A DNA stretch of 64,000 bases from Hyphomicrobiales bacterium. Its GTDB lineage: Bacteria; Pseudomonadota; Alphaproteobacteria; Rhizobiales; Xanthobacteraceae. A program made the position numbers and the translations under genes. The DNA is taken from NCBI GenBank assembly GCA_017305455.1, contig JAFKKO010000111.1:109875-173874 (forward strand), read 5' to 3'. Shown here piece by piece: positions 42,275-50,339 of the stretch (its first letter is position 1; each line of letters starts with the position of its first letter). Under the pieces are notes generated by a model. The model saw nothing but the letters and a program-made list of their open reading frames with translations, had not been told where the DNA came from and made no database searches.

Positions 42275-42576
42275 GCGACCCTCCCCGATGTGCCGAGGTT
42301 ATGTTGCGCAGAAGCCGCCGATCCCGCGCAAAACGGCCGCCTAGCACGGGGCCGCAACATAATCTCTGGCGCAACATAATCGGTCCATTTGCCGGCAGCG
42401 CCCTTGCCGGATTCGGCGCCCTTCAAGCGGACGAACATTGACCGTCCCGGCGTGTTGCGGACATCGCCGACCAGCCAGTAGCGGCCCTCGCGGCGGCCGT
42501 TCGAAAGATAGTGACTGCACACCGCCTCGGCCTGTCGACCGAGACGGTGGGCCAGATCGGATGCTTTATCCGGCAT
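42271..42576 (-). pseudogene. Truncated tandem duplicate of the Toprim gene start
   Basis: A 101-codon frame beginning MPDKASDLAHRLGRQAEAVC is nearly the same as the first 65 residues of the following Toprim gene (for example GRYWLVGDVRNTPGRSMFVR), then breaks off at GKWTDYVAPE and runs into repeat DNA. It lacks the Toprim core. Its stop overlaps the start of the intact gene. It looks like the remains of a gene copy or exchange, with a small repeat inserted at the break. Confidence 0.75.
42299..42379. repeat. Small repeat with CGCAACATAA ends
   Basis: TTATGTTGCG (42299-42308) is inverted relative to two direct copies of CGCAACATAA (42353-42362 and 42370-42379). They lie exactly where the duplicated Toprim fragment stops, so this may be a transposon-end remnant or miniature element. 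Confidence 0.55.
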
Positions 42577-42591
42577 CGTGTCCTCCGGAAC

Positions 42592-42621
42592 AAAAAAGGG
42601 CCCGCCATCGCTGGCGGGCCC
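42592..42621 (-). terminator. Intrinsic terminator behind parB
   Basis: On the minus strand GGGCCCGCCA-GCGA-TGGCGGGCCC is a perfect 10-bp stem with a 4-nt loop followed by six T (42597-42592), 25 bp past the parB stop. Confidence 0.9.
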
Positions 42622-42645
42622 CTGACGGTGCGGTTGGCTCCTTCG

Positions 42646-44778
42646 TTACTCGGCCGCGGTCGCGTGGGGTTCGAGCGCGACCGATTCATCCTCGGTTACT
42701 TCCTCGTCTTCCACCACGGCCGTTTCGCCGCCGTCGGCCGCCGTTTCTTCGCCCGCCGCATCGGCGCCCGCTTCCGCGGGATCGATGGCGTTGGATTCAA
42801 CGGCGTTCGTCAGGCTGCGGCCAGGCGTGCGGAGCGGTTCCGGAAGCCATCCGGACCCGGCCAACAGCGTCTGGGCCTGCTCCGCCATCTCGGCCTTTTT
42901 CAGGTGCTCGATGCGGTCGCCCGCACGCGCGCCCTTCGCCTCCCGCACGGCTGCAAGGATGCGAGCCTTGGTCACGCGGCCGAAGTAGTTCTCGATGGTC
43001 GGCGTCCAACCGGCGGCGACCATGTCGAGATCGACGGCCTGAGCCACGCGGTCGGCATGGGCCAGGGCGCGAGGCTTGCGGTTGTGAGCCTCATAGATGG
43101 CGTTGACCGACAACGACACACAGTGCGCGAACAGCGCCTGGCGGCTGTCAGTGTCGAACGACATCAGCCCGTCCCAGAGGTCGGCCGGCTCCTTGGGCAG
43201 GGCAGAGAGCCAAGCCTGATGCCGGGCGTCGAAAGCGACGGCAAGCGCGCTGTCCGCGAGGCCCGGCGCCTGAGCGCCAAATCCCGCACTCTTCACGTCG
43301 AGTTCCAGACAGGTGTCCTGCGCATAGCGGTAGAACACCCTGAGGCACAGGGCATGAAGCGCCGCGACGAAGGCGATGTCGGAATTCTCGCCCAGGGCGT
43401 GGCGAAGGGCCAGAGTCCGGTGGGCGGTCAGCTCAGTCATCAGCCGGTCGGGGATCGGCTTGATACCATCGTCTTCCTCGGGCTCATCGGCGGGAGGCTC
43501 CCCACCTGCCGCCGCGCTCGCATCGTCATCCACGGCTTGCGTTGCGATCGCAGCCTCGTCGGTCGGATCGGCCTCGCCGTCGGCCTCAGGAGCGATCGGA
43601 AGCTCGTCCTCGGGGCGGACATAGCCGCGCTCGATGCGCAGTGTGCCCGAGCCGTCGATGCTGACGAAGGCGCCAGCGCGCGCCACCTCCTCGGTATCGA
43701 AGACCTGAGGACGATCATCGAAAGCGGCCAGCGCCGTCTCGATTTCGCCGAGCCGCTGATCGACTTCGTCGGGCAGCTCGTCGGCTTCGCCGTAGGTTTC
43801 CTCCAGACCGTCCATTTCGGCTTGCAACGCATCACGCGTCGCCTGTTCTTCATCGGTAAGCGGAAGCTGCTCGCCGCGCAGTTGCCTCAGGCCATAAGTG
43901 TGGCCGTAAGCGAAGTCGGGCGCGACATCGATCCACTTCCAACCTTCGGCGCGTGTCGCTTCGGACTGTTCGCGGAGCTGCCCGGCAACCAGCATGTCGA
44001 GAAGGCCGACATCCTGCAGCCAGCCGCCGTCATCGCCCTGGAACAGATCGCGCAGAATCACGCCGCCGGCCTCGGTGTAGGCGTCGAGGCCGATGAACTG
44101 CGCGCGCTTGTCCGAAGCCCGCACTGCGCCCTCGGTCAGCATCCGGCGAATGACGTGCGGCTCCTTGGAGTAGGACTGGCTCAGGCGCTCGAATACCTGC
44201 TCCTGCCGCTCGTGGTCGCCGTTGACCGTGAACGCCATGAGCTGGTCGAGGGTCATGCCATCGTCGGCATAAACGTCGAGGAGCTTGGGCGAGACCGATG
44301 CGAGGCGCAGGCGCTGCTTGACGACCGACACGGCGACGAAGAAGGCAGCAGCGATCTCCTCCTCGGACTGCCCCTTCTCGCGCAGCGTGAGGAAGGCCCG
44401 AAACTGATCGAGCGGATGCAGCGGCGCCCGCTGGACATTCTCGGCGAGACTGTCTTCCTCCGGGATGCCATCCTCGCGCACGACGCAGGGCACCGGCGCG
44501 GTCTTGGCCAAACGCTTCTGCTTGACCAGGCGTTCGAGCGCGCGGAAGCGGCGGCCGCCAGCCGGAACCTCGAACATGCCAGTCTCGACGCCGTCGGCGT
44601 CGCGGACAGGCCGCACGGTGATGCTTTGCAGGAGTGTGCGCCGGGCGATGTCCTCGGCCAACTCCTCGATCGAGACGCCGGCCTTGATCCGGCGGACATT
44701 GGACTGGCTCAGCACCAGCTTGTTGAAGGGGATGTCCCGCGATGAGGACAGGGTGATCTTCTTAACAGCAGTGGCCAT
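42646..44778 (-). CDS. parB: ParB/RepB-like partition protein, large plasmid type
   Basis: A 710-residue protein. The N-terminal ParB nuclease-like fold has NKLVLSQSNVRRIKAGVSIE, LLQSITVRPV and AGGRRFRALERLVKQKRL; the central HTH includes GQSEEEIAAAFFVAVSVVKQ. The long acidic C-terminal region is typical of the ParB-like proteins of rhizobial ICEs and plasmids. It may silence, partition or regulate the element. Its leader carries structured motif B close to the ribosome site, and an intrinsic terminator follows, so it is probably monocistronic. Confidence 0.9.
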   Translation of the reverse strand: MATAVKKITLSSSRDIPFNKLVLSQSNVRRIKAGVSIEELAEDIARRTLLQSITVRPVRDADGVETGMFEVPAGGRRFRALERLVKQKRLAKTAPVPCVVREDGIPEEDSLAENVQRAPLHPLDQFRAFLTLREKGQSEEEIAAAFFVAVSVVKQRLRLASVSPKLLDVYADDGMTLDQLMAFTVNGDHERQEQVFERLSQSYSKEPHVIRRMLTEGAVRASDKRAQFIGLDAYTEAGGVILRDLFQGDDGGWLQDVGLLDMLVAGQLREQSEATRAEGWKWIDVAPDFAYGHTYGLRQLRGEQLPLTDEEQATRDALQAEMDGLEETYGEADELPDEVDQRLGEIETALAAFDDRPQVFDTEEVARAGAFVSIDGSGTLRIERGYVRPEDELPIAPEADGEADPTDEAAIATQAVDDDASAAAGGEPPADEPEEDDGIKPIPDRLMTELTAHRTLALRHALGENSDIAFVAALHALCLRVFYRYAQDTCLELDVKSAGFGAQAPGLADSALAVAFDARHQAWLSALPKEPADLWDGLMSFDTDSRQALFAHCVSLSVNAIYEAHNRKPRALAHADRVAQAVDLDMVAAGWTPTIENYFGRVTKARILAAVREAKGARAGDRIEHLKKAEMAEQAQTLLAGSGWLPEPLRTPGRSLTNAVESNAIDPAEAGADAAGEETAADGGETAVVEDEEVTEDESVALEPHATAAE

Positions 44779-44789
44779 CGGAATGTACT

Positions 44790-44880
44790 CCGCGACGGGC
44801 GGCCGAAAGACTCTCTCTCGGCCTCCAACCCGTCACGAAGCGAGCGCAGCCCTCTTCCTCTAGGAGGCGGGGGCTGCGCA
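44790..44880 (-). ncRNA. Candidate cis-regulatory RNA, motif B copy 1 (parB leader)
   Basis: On the minus strand GCGCAGCCC/GGGCTGCGC (44871-44879 with 44844-44852) forms a first hairpin. GACGGG/CCCGTC (44829-44834 with 44794-44799) encloses GGCCGA/TCGGCC with a GAGAGAG loop. The second stem ends next to the GGAG ribosome site of parB. The same order of elements occurs before DUF932. Confidence 0.65.
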
Positions 44881-44927
44881 GAAGCGGAAAGGCGCGGAGC
44901 AGCAAAGCCGGCTCCACGCCTCCGATG

Positions 44928-46139
44928 TTACCGGACGCTGGACAGAAGCTTCGCGGCCTTGCCCTCCAGCTCCAGCCGCGAATCCTGATGCGGCTTGGTG
45001 CGGGCAAGCGCCGTGATCCCCTGGACGAAGTCGAAGATCGACTCCGGCGGGCGCCCTTCTTCCTCCAGCACAGTGGCGATGATCTTCTCGGTCTCGGGAC
45101 GCGAGAAGCCGCGCTTGCGCAAGAAGCTCTGGCGATCGTCATCCTTGCGAGCGACGATCTGTTCGCGAGCGGCCCTGATCCCGGCCAGAAACGGCGCGGG
45201 CGACGAGGTGGCGAAGCGTTCCAGCGCCGGCGCCGCCTGATGCGCGAAGCGGTGGCTGGCGAACTTGCTGTGGCGGATCGAGATCTCCTCGAATCCTTCG
45301 GCACCCCAGATGTTGCGGTTCATGCAAACCGCGCGGAGATAGAAAGAGGCCATGCCGAGGGTCTTCGATCCCACCTCGCTATTCCAGCAATAGAAGCCCC
45401 GAAAGTAGAGGTCGGGATCTCCGTTGGGGAGGCGGCCGGCCTCGATCGGATGGGCGTCGTCGACCAGGAAGAGGAAGACGTCGCGATCGGAGGCGTAGAG
45501 CGTGGTGGTGTCCTTGGTCACTTCGACGAACGGGTTGTGCGTCATGGTCGACCAGTCGAGCAGGCCCGGCACCTTCCACCGGGTGTCGCCCGTCCCGTCG
45601 CCAGCGATCTTCATGACCGCGGCGACCAGCTCGTGGTCCCAGATGCGGCCATAGTCGGGGCCGGTGACGGCGCGCAATTCGATCCGGCCGTCATCCGCCT
45701 CCAACGTCTTCACCAGCTCGGCCCGGTGCGAGAGCAGTCCGTGCTGCATGTTGATTCCGGCGAGCGGCGCAGGGAGCTGCCGCATATAGCCGGCCGGGGC
45801 ACCGACCAGGCTGCACATCTGGCCGAACGACCAGTGCGTCGGAGCGATGGGCTCCTCGCGACCCGGGACGATCAGCGCCAGGCGCTCGGCGTCGTCGCGA
45901 CTTGCTTCGACACGGACCGCGCGGGATTCGACGGTGCGGGCGGTGGCGCGGTCGGCGCGTGCGCGAACGGCGGCGTAGAGATCGCTAAGCGACAGGTAGC
46001 GCTCGTCGGCGGGCCGCGAGAACCATTCTGACGACACGCGCCCGATCCGTTCGCCTCGCGAGATGTCAACTTTATAGCCGCCTGAAACCGGCAGGGCGCC
46101 GGAGGCGTCTTGTTCGGCGAGGGTGCTTATCTGGGTCAT
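44928..46139 (-). CDS. DUF932 domain protein
   Basis: A 403-residue protein with the DUF932 core (HWSFGQMCSLVGAPAGYMRQ, PFVEVTKDTTTLYASDRDVF, SEVGSKTLGMASFYLRAVC). The family is widespread on plasmids and phages near antirestriction and replication genes; its molecular role is not established. ATG 46139 (MTQISTLAEQ) has GGAG 8 nt upstream, directly behind motif B. Gene order (DUF932, ParB, Toprim) is typical of large alphaproteobacterial plasmids and ICEs. Confidence 0.88.
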   Translation of the reverse strand: MTQISTLAEQDASGALPVSGGYKVDISRGERIGRVSSEWFSRPADERYLSLSDLYAAVRARADRATARTVESRAVRVEASRDDAERLALIVPGREEPIAPTHWSFGQMCSLVGAPAGYMRQLPAPLAGINMQHGLLSHRAELVKTLEADDGRIELRAVTGPDYGRIWDHELVAAVMKIAGDGTGDTRWKVPGLLDWSTMTHNPFVEVTKDTTTLYASDRDVFLFLVDDAHPIEAGRLPNGDPDLYFRGFYCWNSEVGSKTLGMASFYLRAVCMNRNIWGAEGFEEISIRHSKFASHRFAHQAAPALERFATSSPAPFLAGIRAAREQIVARKDDDRQSFLRKRGFSRPETEKIIATVLEEEGRPPESIFDFVQGITALARTKPHQDSRLELEGKAAKLLSSVR

Positions 46140-46149
46140 GGCAGAATCT

Positions 46150-46232
46150 CCATGACGGGCCGGCCGGGAGCCTCTCTCTCGACCCTCAACCCGTCACGGC
46201 GACAGCCGCAGCCCTCTCACTCTAAGAGGCCC
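46150..46232 (-). ncRNA. Candidate cis-regulatory RNA, motif B copy 2 (DUF932 leader)
   Basis: On the minus strand CCTCT/AGAGG (46229-46225 with 46217-46213) forms a hairpin. GACGGG/CCCGTC (46190-46195 with 46154-46159) encloses a weaker GGTCG/CGGCC stem with the same GAGAGAG segment. The inner stem differs from copy 1 but still pairs (one G-U). It stops next to the GGAG ribosome site. Confidence 0.65.
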
Positions 46233-46332
46233 CCGGATAGCCCAGACCGCCGATTACCTGTCTCTCTTCGCCACAGCACGATGGCGCGCAGTTTTGGTTG
46301 CACGGTGCACCATGGCGCGGCTCCCTTGCGGC

Positions 46333-46575
46333 ATGGCTCAGAAGCGGCGACGTGCGCGCCGGGCCCTGCCTGTCTGGTCTGGCGCTCCTGAAGACCTTTT
46401 CGATTATGCGCAGCCGACCGCACCCCGCGCGGGCAGCTCACGCGTGTGTTGGGAAGAACCGATCAAGGTGACAGACGACTGGCCAGAGGTTGTGCCGATC
46501 ACTGAGGCCGAGCTGCGAGTGATAGAAGGCCACTTCGCCGAGGAGCTTGACGCGATCTTCGGACCGCGCGCTTAA
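46333..46575 (+). CDS. Hypothetical small acidic protein
   Basis: An 80-residue protein starting MAQKRRRARRALPVWSG and ending AELRVIEGHFAEELDAIFGPR. A basic N-terminus is followed by an acidic helical C-terminus. No family name is known to me, but the composition looks coding. ATGs at 46294 and 46312 are other possible starts. It is divergent from the DUF932 gene. Confidence 0.5.
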   Translation: MAQKRRRARRALPVWSGAPEDLFDYAQPTAPRAGSSRVCWEEPIKVTDDWPEVVPITEAELRVIEGHFAEELDAIFGPRA

Positions 46576-46594
46576 AAGCACGAATGAATAGGGC

Positions 46595-46623
46595 TTGAAT
46601 TGTTAGTCAGTATGACGTACATT
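46595..46623 (+). promoter_or_regulatory. Promoter of the toxin-antitoxin-recombinase operon
   Basis: TTGAAT (46595-46600) and TACATT (46618-46623) are spaced by 17 bp, 35 bp before the antitoxin ATG. The spacer TGTTAGTCAGTATGACG is a plausible binding site for the DUF1778 antitoxin, which normally represses its own promoter. Confidence 0.6.
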
Positions 46624-46658
46624 GTTGGGGAAACATAACCCATGCGAGGAGCGCCCCA

Positions 46659-46964
46659 ATGCCGCGCAAGCAGACGAAGATCGAACGGGAGACGCCAAAT
46701 CGCGTCGAACGTCTTGGATTCCGTCTCGACGAAGAGACGAAGGACCTTATCGAGCGGGCGGCGCATCTGTCTCGACGCAAGGTCAGCGACTTCTGTGTGA
46801 CCGCGCTGACCGATACCGCGCGCCGGACGATCGCGGAGCACGAGACACTGGTGCTGTCCGACCGTGATCGCGCCGCGTTCTTCGACGCGCTGGTCAATCC
46901 GCCTGAGCCGAGCGAGCGGCTGGTCCGCGCTTTGGCCGAGCACAAGCGCCGGGTTGCATCCTGA
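46659..46964 (+). CDS. DUF1778 antitoxin (TacA-like)
   Basis: A 101-residue protein. The ribbon-helix-helix (ERLGFRLDEETKDLIERAAH, then LSRRKVSDFCVTAL) is followed by a C-terminal toxin-neutralising tail (VLSDRDRAAFFDALVNPPEP). This is the TacA/DUF1778 antitoxin, which binds DNA and the GNAT toxin. GAGGAG lies before the ATG. Two bp separate it from the toxin gene. Confidence 0.93.
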   Translation: MPRKQTKIERETPNRVERLGFRLDEETKDLIERAAHLSRRKVSDFCVTALTDTARRTIAEHETLVLSDRDRAAFFDALVNPPEPSERLVRALAEHKRRVAS

Positions 46965-46966
46965 GC

Positions 46967-47488
46967 ATGGCGACGCCTCGGCCAGATTTGAGGATCGAGG
47001 CGCTCGCTTCGCATCATGATCGGGACGGCTTTTCCTGCGGCGTCGATAGCCTCGACCGTTATCTGCGGACACAGGCCAGCCAGGATGTGCGGCGCAAGGC
47101 GAATGGGGTCTTCATTCTAGTCGAGCCGGACAAGCCGGATGTCGTGCTGGGCTATTATACGCTGTGTGCGACCGGCGTGGCGCAGGGCGATGTGCCGGCC
47201 GCGGCCCGCAAGCACATCCCGCGCTATCCGCTGGTCAGCGCCACGCTGGTCGGACGGCTGGCGGTCTCCGAAGCGCGGCAGGGCGAGCGCCTGGGCGCGA
47301 TGCTTCTCGCCGACGCCGTGCGGCGCGCATATGCAAGCGCGGCCACGGTCGGCTCCTCGATGCTGGTGGTCGACGCTATCAATGAGCGCGCCGCCGCTTT
47401 CTATGAGGGAAACGGTTTCGTGCGCCTGCCGGACTCGCTTCGGTTGGTGCTGCCGATGCAAGCGATCCAGCGATTGGTGGAGCCATGA
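46967..47488 (+). CDS. GNAT toxin (TacT-like tRNA acetyltransferase)
   Basis: A 173-residue N-acetyltransferase. The family start HHDRDGFSCGVDSLDRYLRT, the acetyl-CoA loop EARQGERLGAMLLADAV and the terminal AAAFYEGNGFVRL with the catalytic Tyr are all present. TacT-type toxins acetylate aminoacyl-tRNA and stop translation. It pairs with the DUF1778 antitoxin and overlaps the recombinase gene by 4 bp, so loss of the operon would leave the toxin unchecked. Confidence 0.93.
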   Translation: MATPRPDLRIEALASHHDRDGFSCGVDSLDRYLRTQASQDVRRKANGVFILVEPDKPDVVLGYYTLCATGVAQGDVPAAARKHIPRYPLVSATLVGRLAVSEARQGERLGAMLLADAVRRAYASAATVGSSMLVVDAINERAAAFYEGNGFVRLPDSLRLVLPMQAIQRLVEP

Positions 47489-49203
47489 CCGACGCAGCAC
47501 CTGCATCGCCTGACGTGACGGCTGCGGCTGCGGTTGCCAAGGCGGCGCTCTATTTGCGCGTTTCGACCGGGCGGCAGGCGGAGAGCGATCTCTCCATCCC
47601 AGATCAGCGCCGGCAGATTACGGCCTATTGCGTCGGCAAGGGCTGGGACGTCGCGGCTGAATTCGTTGAACCAGGCAATACCGCTACCGACGATCGCCGG
47701 CCGGCGTTCCAGGCGATGATCGATGCCGCGTTGGTGAAGCCGCCGACCTTCACCGTCATCATCGTCCACTCCTTCTCGCGCTTCTTCCGCGATCAGTTCC
47801 AGTTCGAATTCTACGTCCGCAAGCTCGCGAAGAACGGCGTGCGGTTGATCTCCATCACGCAGGACCTCGGCGACGATCCGATGAGCGTGATGATGCGCCA
47901 GATCATGACGCTGTTCGACGAATATCAGTCGAAGGAGAACGCCAAGCACACCCTGCGCGCCATGAAGGAAAATGCGCGCCAGGGTTACTGGAACGGCGCG
48001 CTGCCGCCGATCGGCTACCGCATCGTCGCCGCTGAGCAACGCGGCGCGAAGATCAAGAAGAAGCTGGAGATCGATCCGATCCACGCCGACACGGTGCGCC
48101 TGATCTACAGGCTGGCGCTCAATGGCGACGGCGACAGAGGCCCGTTGGGGATCAAGTCGATCACTACCTATCTCAACGACCGCGACATCCGCACTCGCGA
48201 CGGCGGCCGGTGGGGCATCGCTTCGGTGCATCAGATCCTTACGCGCACGACCTATATCGGCCAGCACCGATTCAATACGCGCGATCACAAGACGCGGACG
48301 GCCAAGCCCGAAGCCGAGCACGCGGTTATGGATGTTCCACCGATCATCACCGAAGCGGAGTTCGAGGCCGTCCAGGCGGCGCTGAAGGCGCGCAGCCCGC
48401 AATGGATGCCGCCGCGCGCGGTGAGCGGTCCGACCCTGCTGACTGGAATTTGCTTCTGCGCATCCTGCGGCGGTGCGATGACGCTGCGAACCGGCAAGGG
48501 CAGCGCAGGCGGCATGTATCGTTACTATACCTGCTCTACGAAGGCGCGGCAGGGCGAGCGGGGTTGTCGCGGTCTGACGGTGCCGATGGACAAGCTCGAC
48601 CGCGCCGTCGTCGATCACCTGGAGTGGCGGCTGCTCGATCCGGCGCGTTTGACGACGATGATGGATCAGTTGCTTGAGCGACGTGAGGAATGGAATGAAC
48701 GCCGTCGCGGGCACATCGCGGAGCTTCGAAAGCGCGCCAGCGAAGCAGAAGCGAAGTTGAAGCGTCTTTACGAAGCGATTGAGAACGGCGTGGTCGACAT
48801 GGCCGACCCGTCACTGAAAGGTCGCATCGCAGAACTCACGGCGGTGCGCGACCAGGCGCAGGCTGACGCGGAGCGCGCAACTTCCGCAGTGGAGCGACTC
48901 GGGCCCGCGATCACATCGGACAGTTTGCGGCGGTTCGCGCTCGCGGCTCGACGCAAGCTGCGGAACGAAGATGGAACCTATCGGCGGGACCATTTGCGTG
49001 CGCTCGCGCAACGCGTCGAGGTCGTCGATCCGAGCGAGATTCGCATCCTCGGATCGAAAACTGAACTGCTACGGACACTTGCCGCCGCCGCAAGCGTAGA
49101 ATCGGCAGCTGCTGGCGTTCGTAGTTTTATACCGAAGTGGCGCACCCGACACGATTCGAACGTGTGGCCTCCACCTTCGGAGGGTGGCGCTCTATCCAGC
49201 TGA
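47485..49203 (+). CDS. Large serine recombinase (integrase of the element)
   Basis: A 572-residue recombinase. The resolvase domain has the nucleophile Ser27 in ALYLRVSTGRQAE and VIIVHSFSRFFRD. A recombinase domain follows (ALPPIGYRI, HQILTRTTYIGQHRFNTRD), then a zinc-ribbon with CASC and Cys residues near CSTKARQGERGC, and a coiled coil (about 395-450). It catalyses site-specific integration and excision. The last 22 codons (from WRTRHDSN to the stop) lie antisense within tRNA-Arg, so its 3' end is defined by the integration site. It is translationally coupled to the toxin gene. Confidence 0.92.
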   Translation: MTDAAPASPDVTAAAAVAKAALYLRVSTGRQAESDLSIPDQRRQITAYCVGKGWDVAAEFVEPGNTATDDRRPAFQAMIDAALVKPPTFTVIIVHSFSRFFRDQFQFEFYVRKLAKNGVRLISITQDLGDDPMSVMMRQIMTLFDEYQSKENAKHTLRAMKENARQGYWNGALPPIGYRIVAAEQRGAKIKKKLEIDPIHADTVRLIYRLALNGDGDRGPLGIKSITTYLNDRDIRTRDGGRWGIASVHQILTRTTYIGQHRFNTRDHKTRTAKPEAEHAVMDVPPIITEAEFEAVQAALKARSPQWMPPRAVSGPTLLTGICFCASCGGAMTLRTGKGSAGGMYRYYTCSTKARQGERGCRGLTVPMDKLDRAVVDHLEWRLLDPARLTTMMDQLLERREEWNERRRGHIAELRKRASEAEAKLKRLYEAIENGVVDMADPSLKGRIAELTAVRDQAQADAERATSAVERLGPAITSDSLRRFALAARRKLRNEDGTYRRDHLRALAQRVEVVDPSEIRILGSKTELLRTLAAAASVESAAAGVRSFIPKWRTRHDSNVWPPPSEGGALSS

Positions 49204-49214
49204 GCTACGGGTGC
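49138..49214 (-). tRNA. tRNA-Arg (anticodon CCG)
   Basis: A complete 77-nt tRNA with encoded CCA. The acceptor GCACCCG pairs with CGGGTGC. The anticodon arm is CCACC-CTCCGAA-GGTGG, giving anticodon CCG (reads CGG). The T arm contains GTTCGAATC. It lies on the opposite strand to the recombinase, whose stop codon falls in the D-arm region. It marks the element-chromosome junction. Confidence 0.96.
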
Positions 49215-49301
49215 ATCAATGTTCAGATAATGTCCGAGATCGAGCAGGGTCAATCCCGAATCAGGCAATCGCATCGGCGCAAACGAGGCGTGTCTAGCCC
49301 T

Positions 49302-49362
49302 GCCGATTGTCGCCGATTGTCCTCCAGAACCTCCTTTCAGTTTGCTTCCGCAGTGCTTCCGC
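49302..49362. repeat. Two pairs of direct repeats, possible integrase arm sites
   Basis: GCCGATTGTC occurs twice in tandem (49302-49321) and TGCTTCCGC twice 11 bp apart (49343-49351, 49354-49362), between the intact and the truncated tRNA-Arg. Such short direct repeats are typical of tyrosine-integrase arm sites. No gene is visible in 49215-49460. Confidence 0.5.
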
Positions 49363-49460
49363 GACCGCAGAACCGATTTTGTTGCATCCTCCGAGTTTCA
49401 CCAATCGCTTGGTTTCTCTCGATTTTTTCGATGCGCACCTTTGCCGCACTTGACTTAGCG

Positions 49461-49504
49461 TTGCCTTCGGAGGGCAACGCTCTATCCAGCTGAGCTACGG
49501 GTGC
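49461..49504 (-). pseudogene. Truncated tRNA-Arg(CCG), 5' half only
   Basis: The 44 bases match the 5' half of the intact tRNA from the acceptor strand through the anticodon arm (TTGCC-CTCCGAA-GGCAA), then the similarity stops. It is the chromosomal side of an integration junction at the anticodon arm; the shared block is CCCTCCGAAGG. Confidence 0.85.
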
Positions 49505-49566
49505 GGCTCCCTTCCTTTAGCGGATCGGGGCGGAAGGGGCAACGGCGGCGGGGCGTCTGACGGCGG

Positions 49567-49998
49567 TCAGGCGGGGACGATCACCTTGCCGATCGGCCAT
49601 AGCGCGATGCCGGCAAGCTTGAGGTGGGCCCAGGCGAAGGGCAGGCCGATGATGGTCACCGCCAACACCAGCGCCGTCACCACATGGCCGATTGCGAGCC
49701 ACCAGCCCGCCAGCAAGAACCAGATGATGTTGCCGATCACGCCGAGCGGCCCGGTGCCGATATCCTCGCGGCCGGAATAAAGCTCGCGCGAAACCGCCTT
49801 CTGCCCAAACGGAAACAGCGTGTAGGCCGCGATGTTGAAGGCTGCGCGGGCCCACGGAATGCCGATGATGGTGATCGCCATGATCACGGCGGCGACCACC
49901 CAGCCCACCGCCATCCAGAAGCCGCCCAGCACGATCCAGAGAATGTTGAGAACAAGGGATACCGGAGACATGCCGATCCTCGTGGCGTAATGCGTCAT
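49567..49998 (-). CDS. yccF: YccF family membrane protein
   Basis: A 143-residue protein with two YccF repeats (LVLNILWIVLGGFWMAVGWV with TIIGIPWARAAFNIA, and GNIIWFLLAGWWLAIGHVV with TIIGLPFAWAHLKLA), each with two helices. It is an inner-membrane protein of unknown function. It is the first chromosomal gene right of the integration site. A start at Met10 (49971) is possible. Confidence 0.88.
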   Translation of the reverse strand: MTHYATRIGMSPVSLVLNILWIVLGGFWMAVGWVVAAVIMAITIIGIPWARAAFNIAAYTLFPFGQKAVSRELYSGREDIGTGPLGVIGNIIWFLLAGWWLAIGHVVTALVLAVTIIGLPFAWAHLKLAGIALWPIGKVIVPA

Positions 49999-50022
49999 CT
50001 CTGTACTATCACAAACTTTGTG

Positions 50023-50289
50023 TCACTTTATCGCCGCGCGCCATGCCCGATATTGCAGGCGCAGGCAGACCCCGCAGGGCCGATAACCGGCGGCGAGAGC
50101 GGTGGCCTCGTCGGCGAAAAACACACGGTGTCTGCGATAGGTGTCGGCCCGGCCAAGCGCGCGGCCGGCGGCACGACAATCGAGCCGGCCGTAGATTCGC
50201 TGCTTTGCGTGGCCGCCGAACAGACCGGGCGTGGTGCTGTCGTAAAACGCGCGGTCCGGGCCGAGCAGGCGGTAGATCTTGTGCTCCAC
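50023..50289 (-). CDS. Ada-type metal-binding domain protein
   Basis: An 88-residue protein. HRVFFADEATALAAGYRPCGVC is the Ada N-terminal domain (zinc and methyl-phosphotriester site); only the last two of the usual four cysteines (CGVC) are seen, with a Cys earlier in RLDCRAAG. It stands alone, without the HTH or methyltransferase parts of Ada. It may bind zinc or damaged DNA; the role is unknown. Confidence 0.8.
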   Translation of the reverse strand: MEHKIYRLLGPDRAFYDSTTPGLFGGHAKQRIYGRLDCRAAGRALGRADTYRRHRVFFADEATALAAGYRPCGVCLRLQYRAWRAAIK

Positions 50290-50339
50290 GTCGTCCTCTC
50301 GCGCTCTGAGGCTGCAACATTTCGATCGAGTTGCGCCTC

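Noticed and set aside
42299-42379. CRISPR-like repeats
   Set aside because: Only three 10-bp copies, one inverted, with unequal spacing; no array and no cas genes in the window.
49137-49493. Open frame reading through both tRNA-Arg copies
   Set aside because: Its ends are antisense tRNA sequence and the middle has no coding character.
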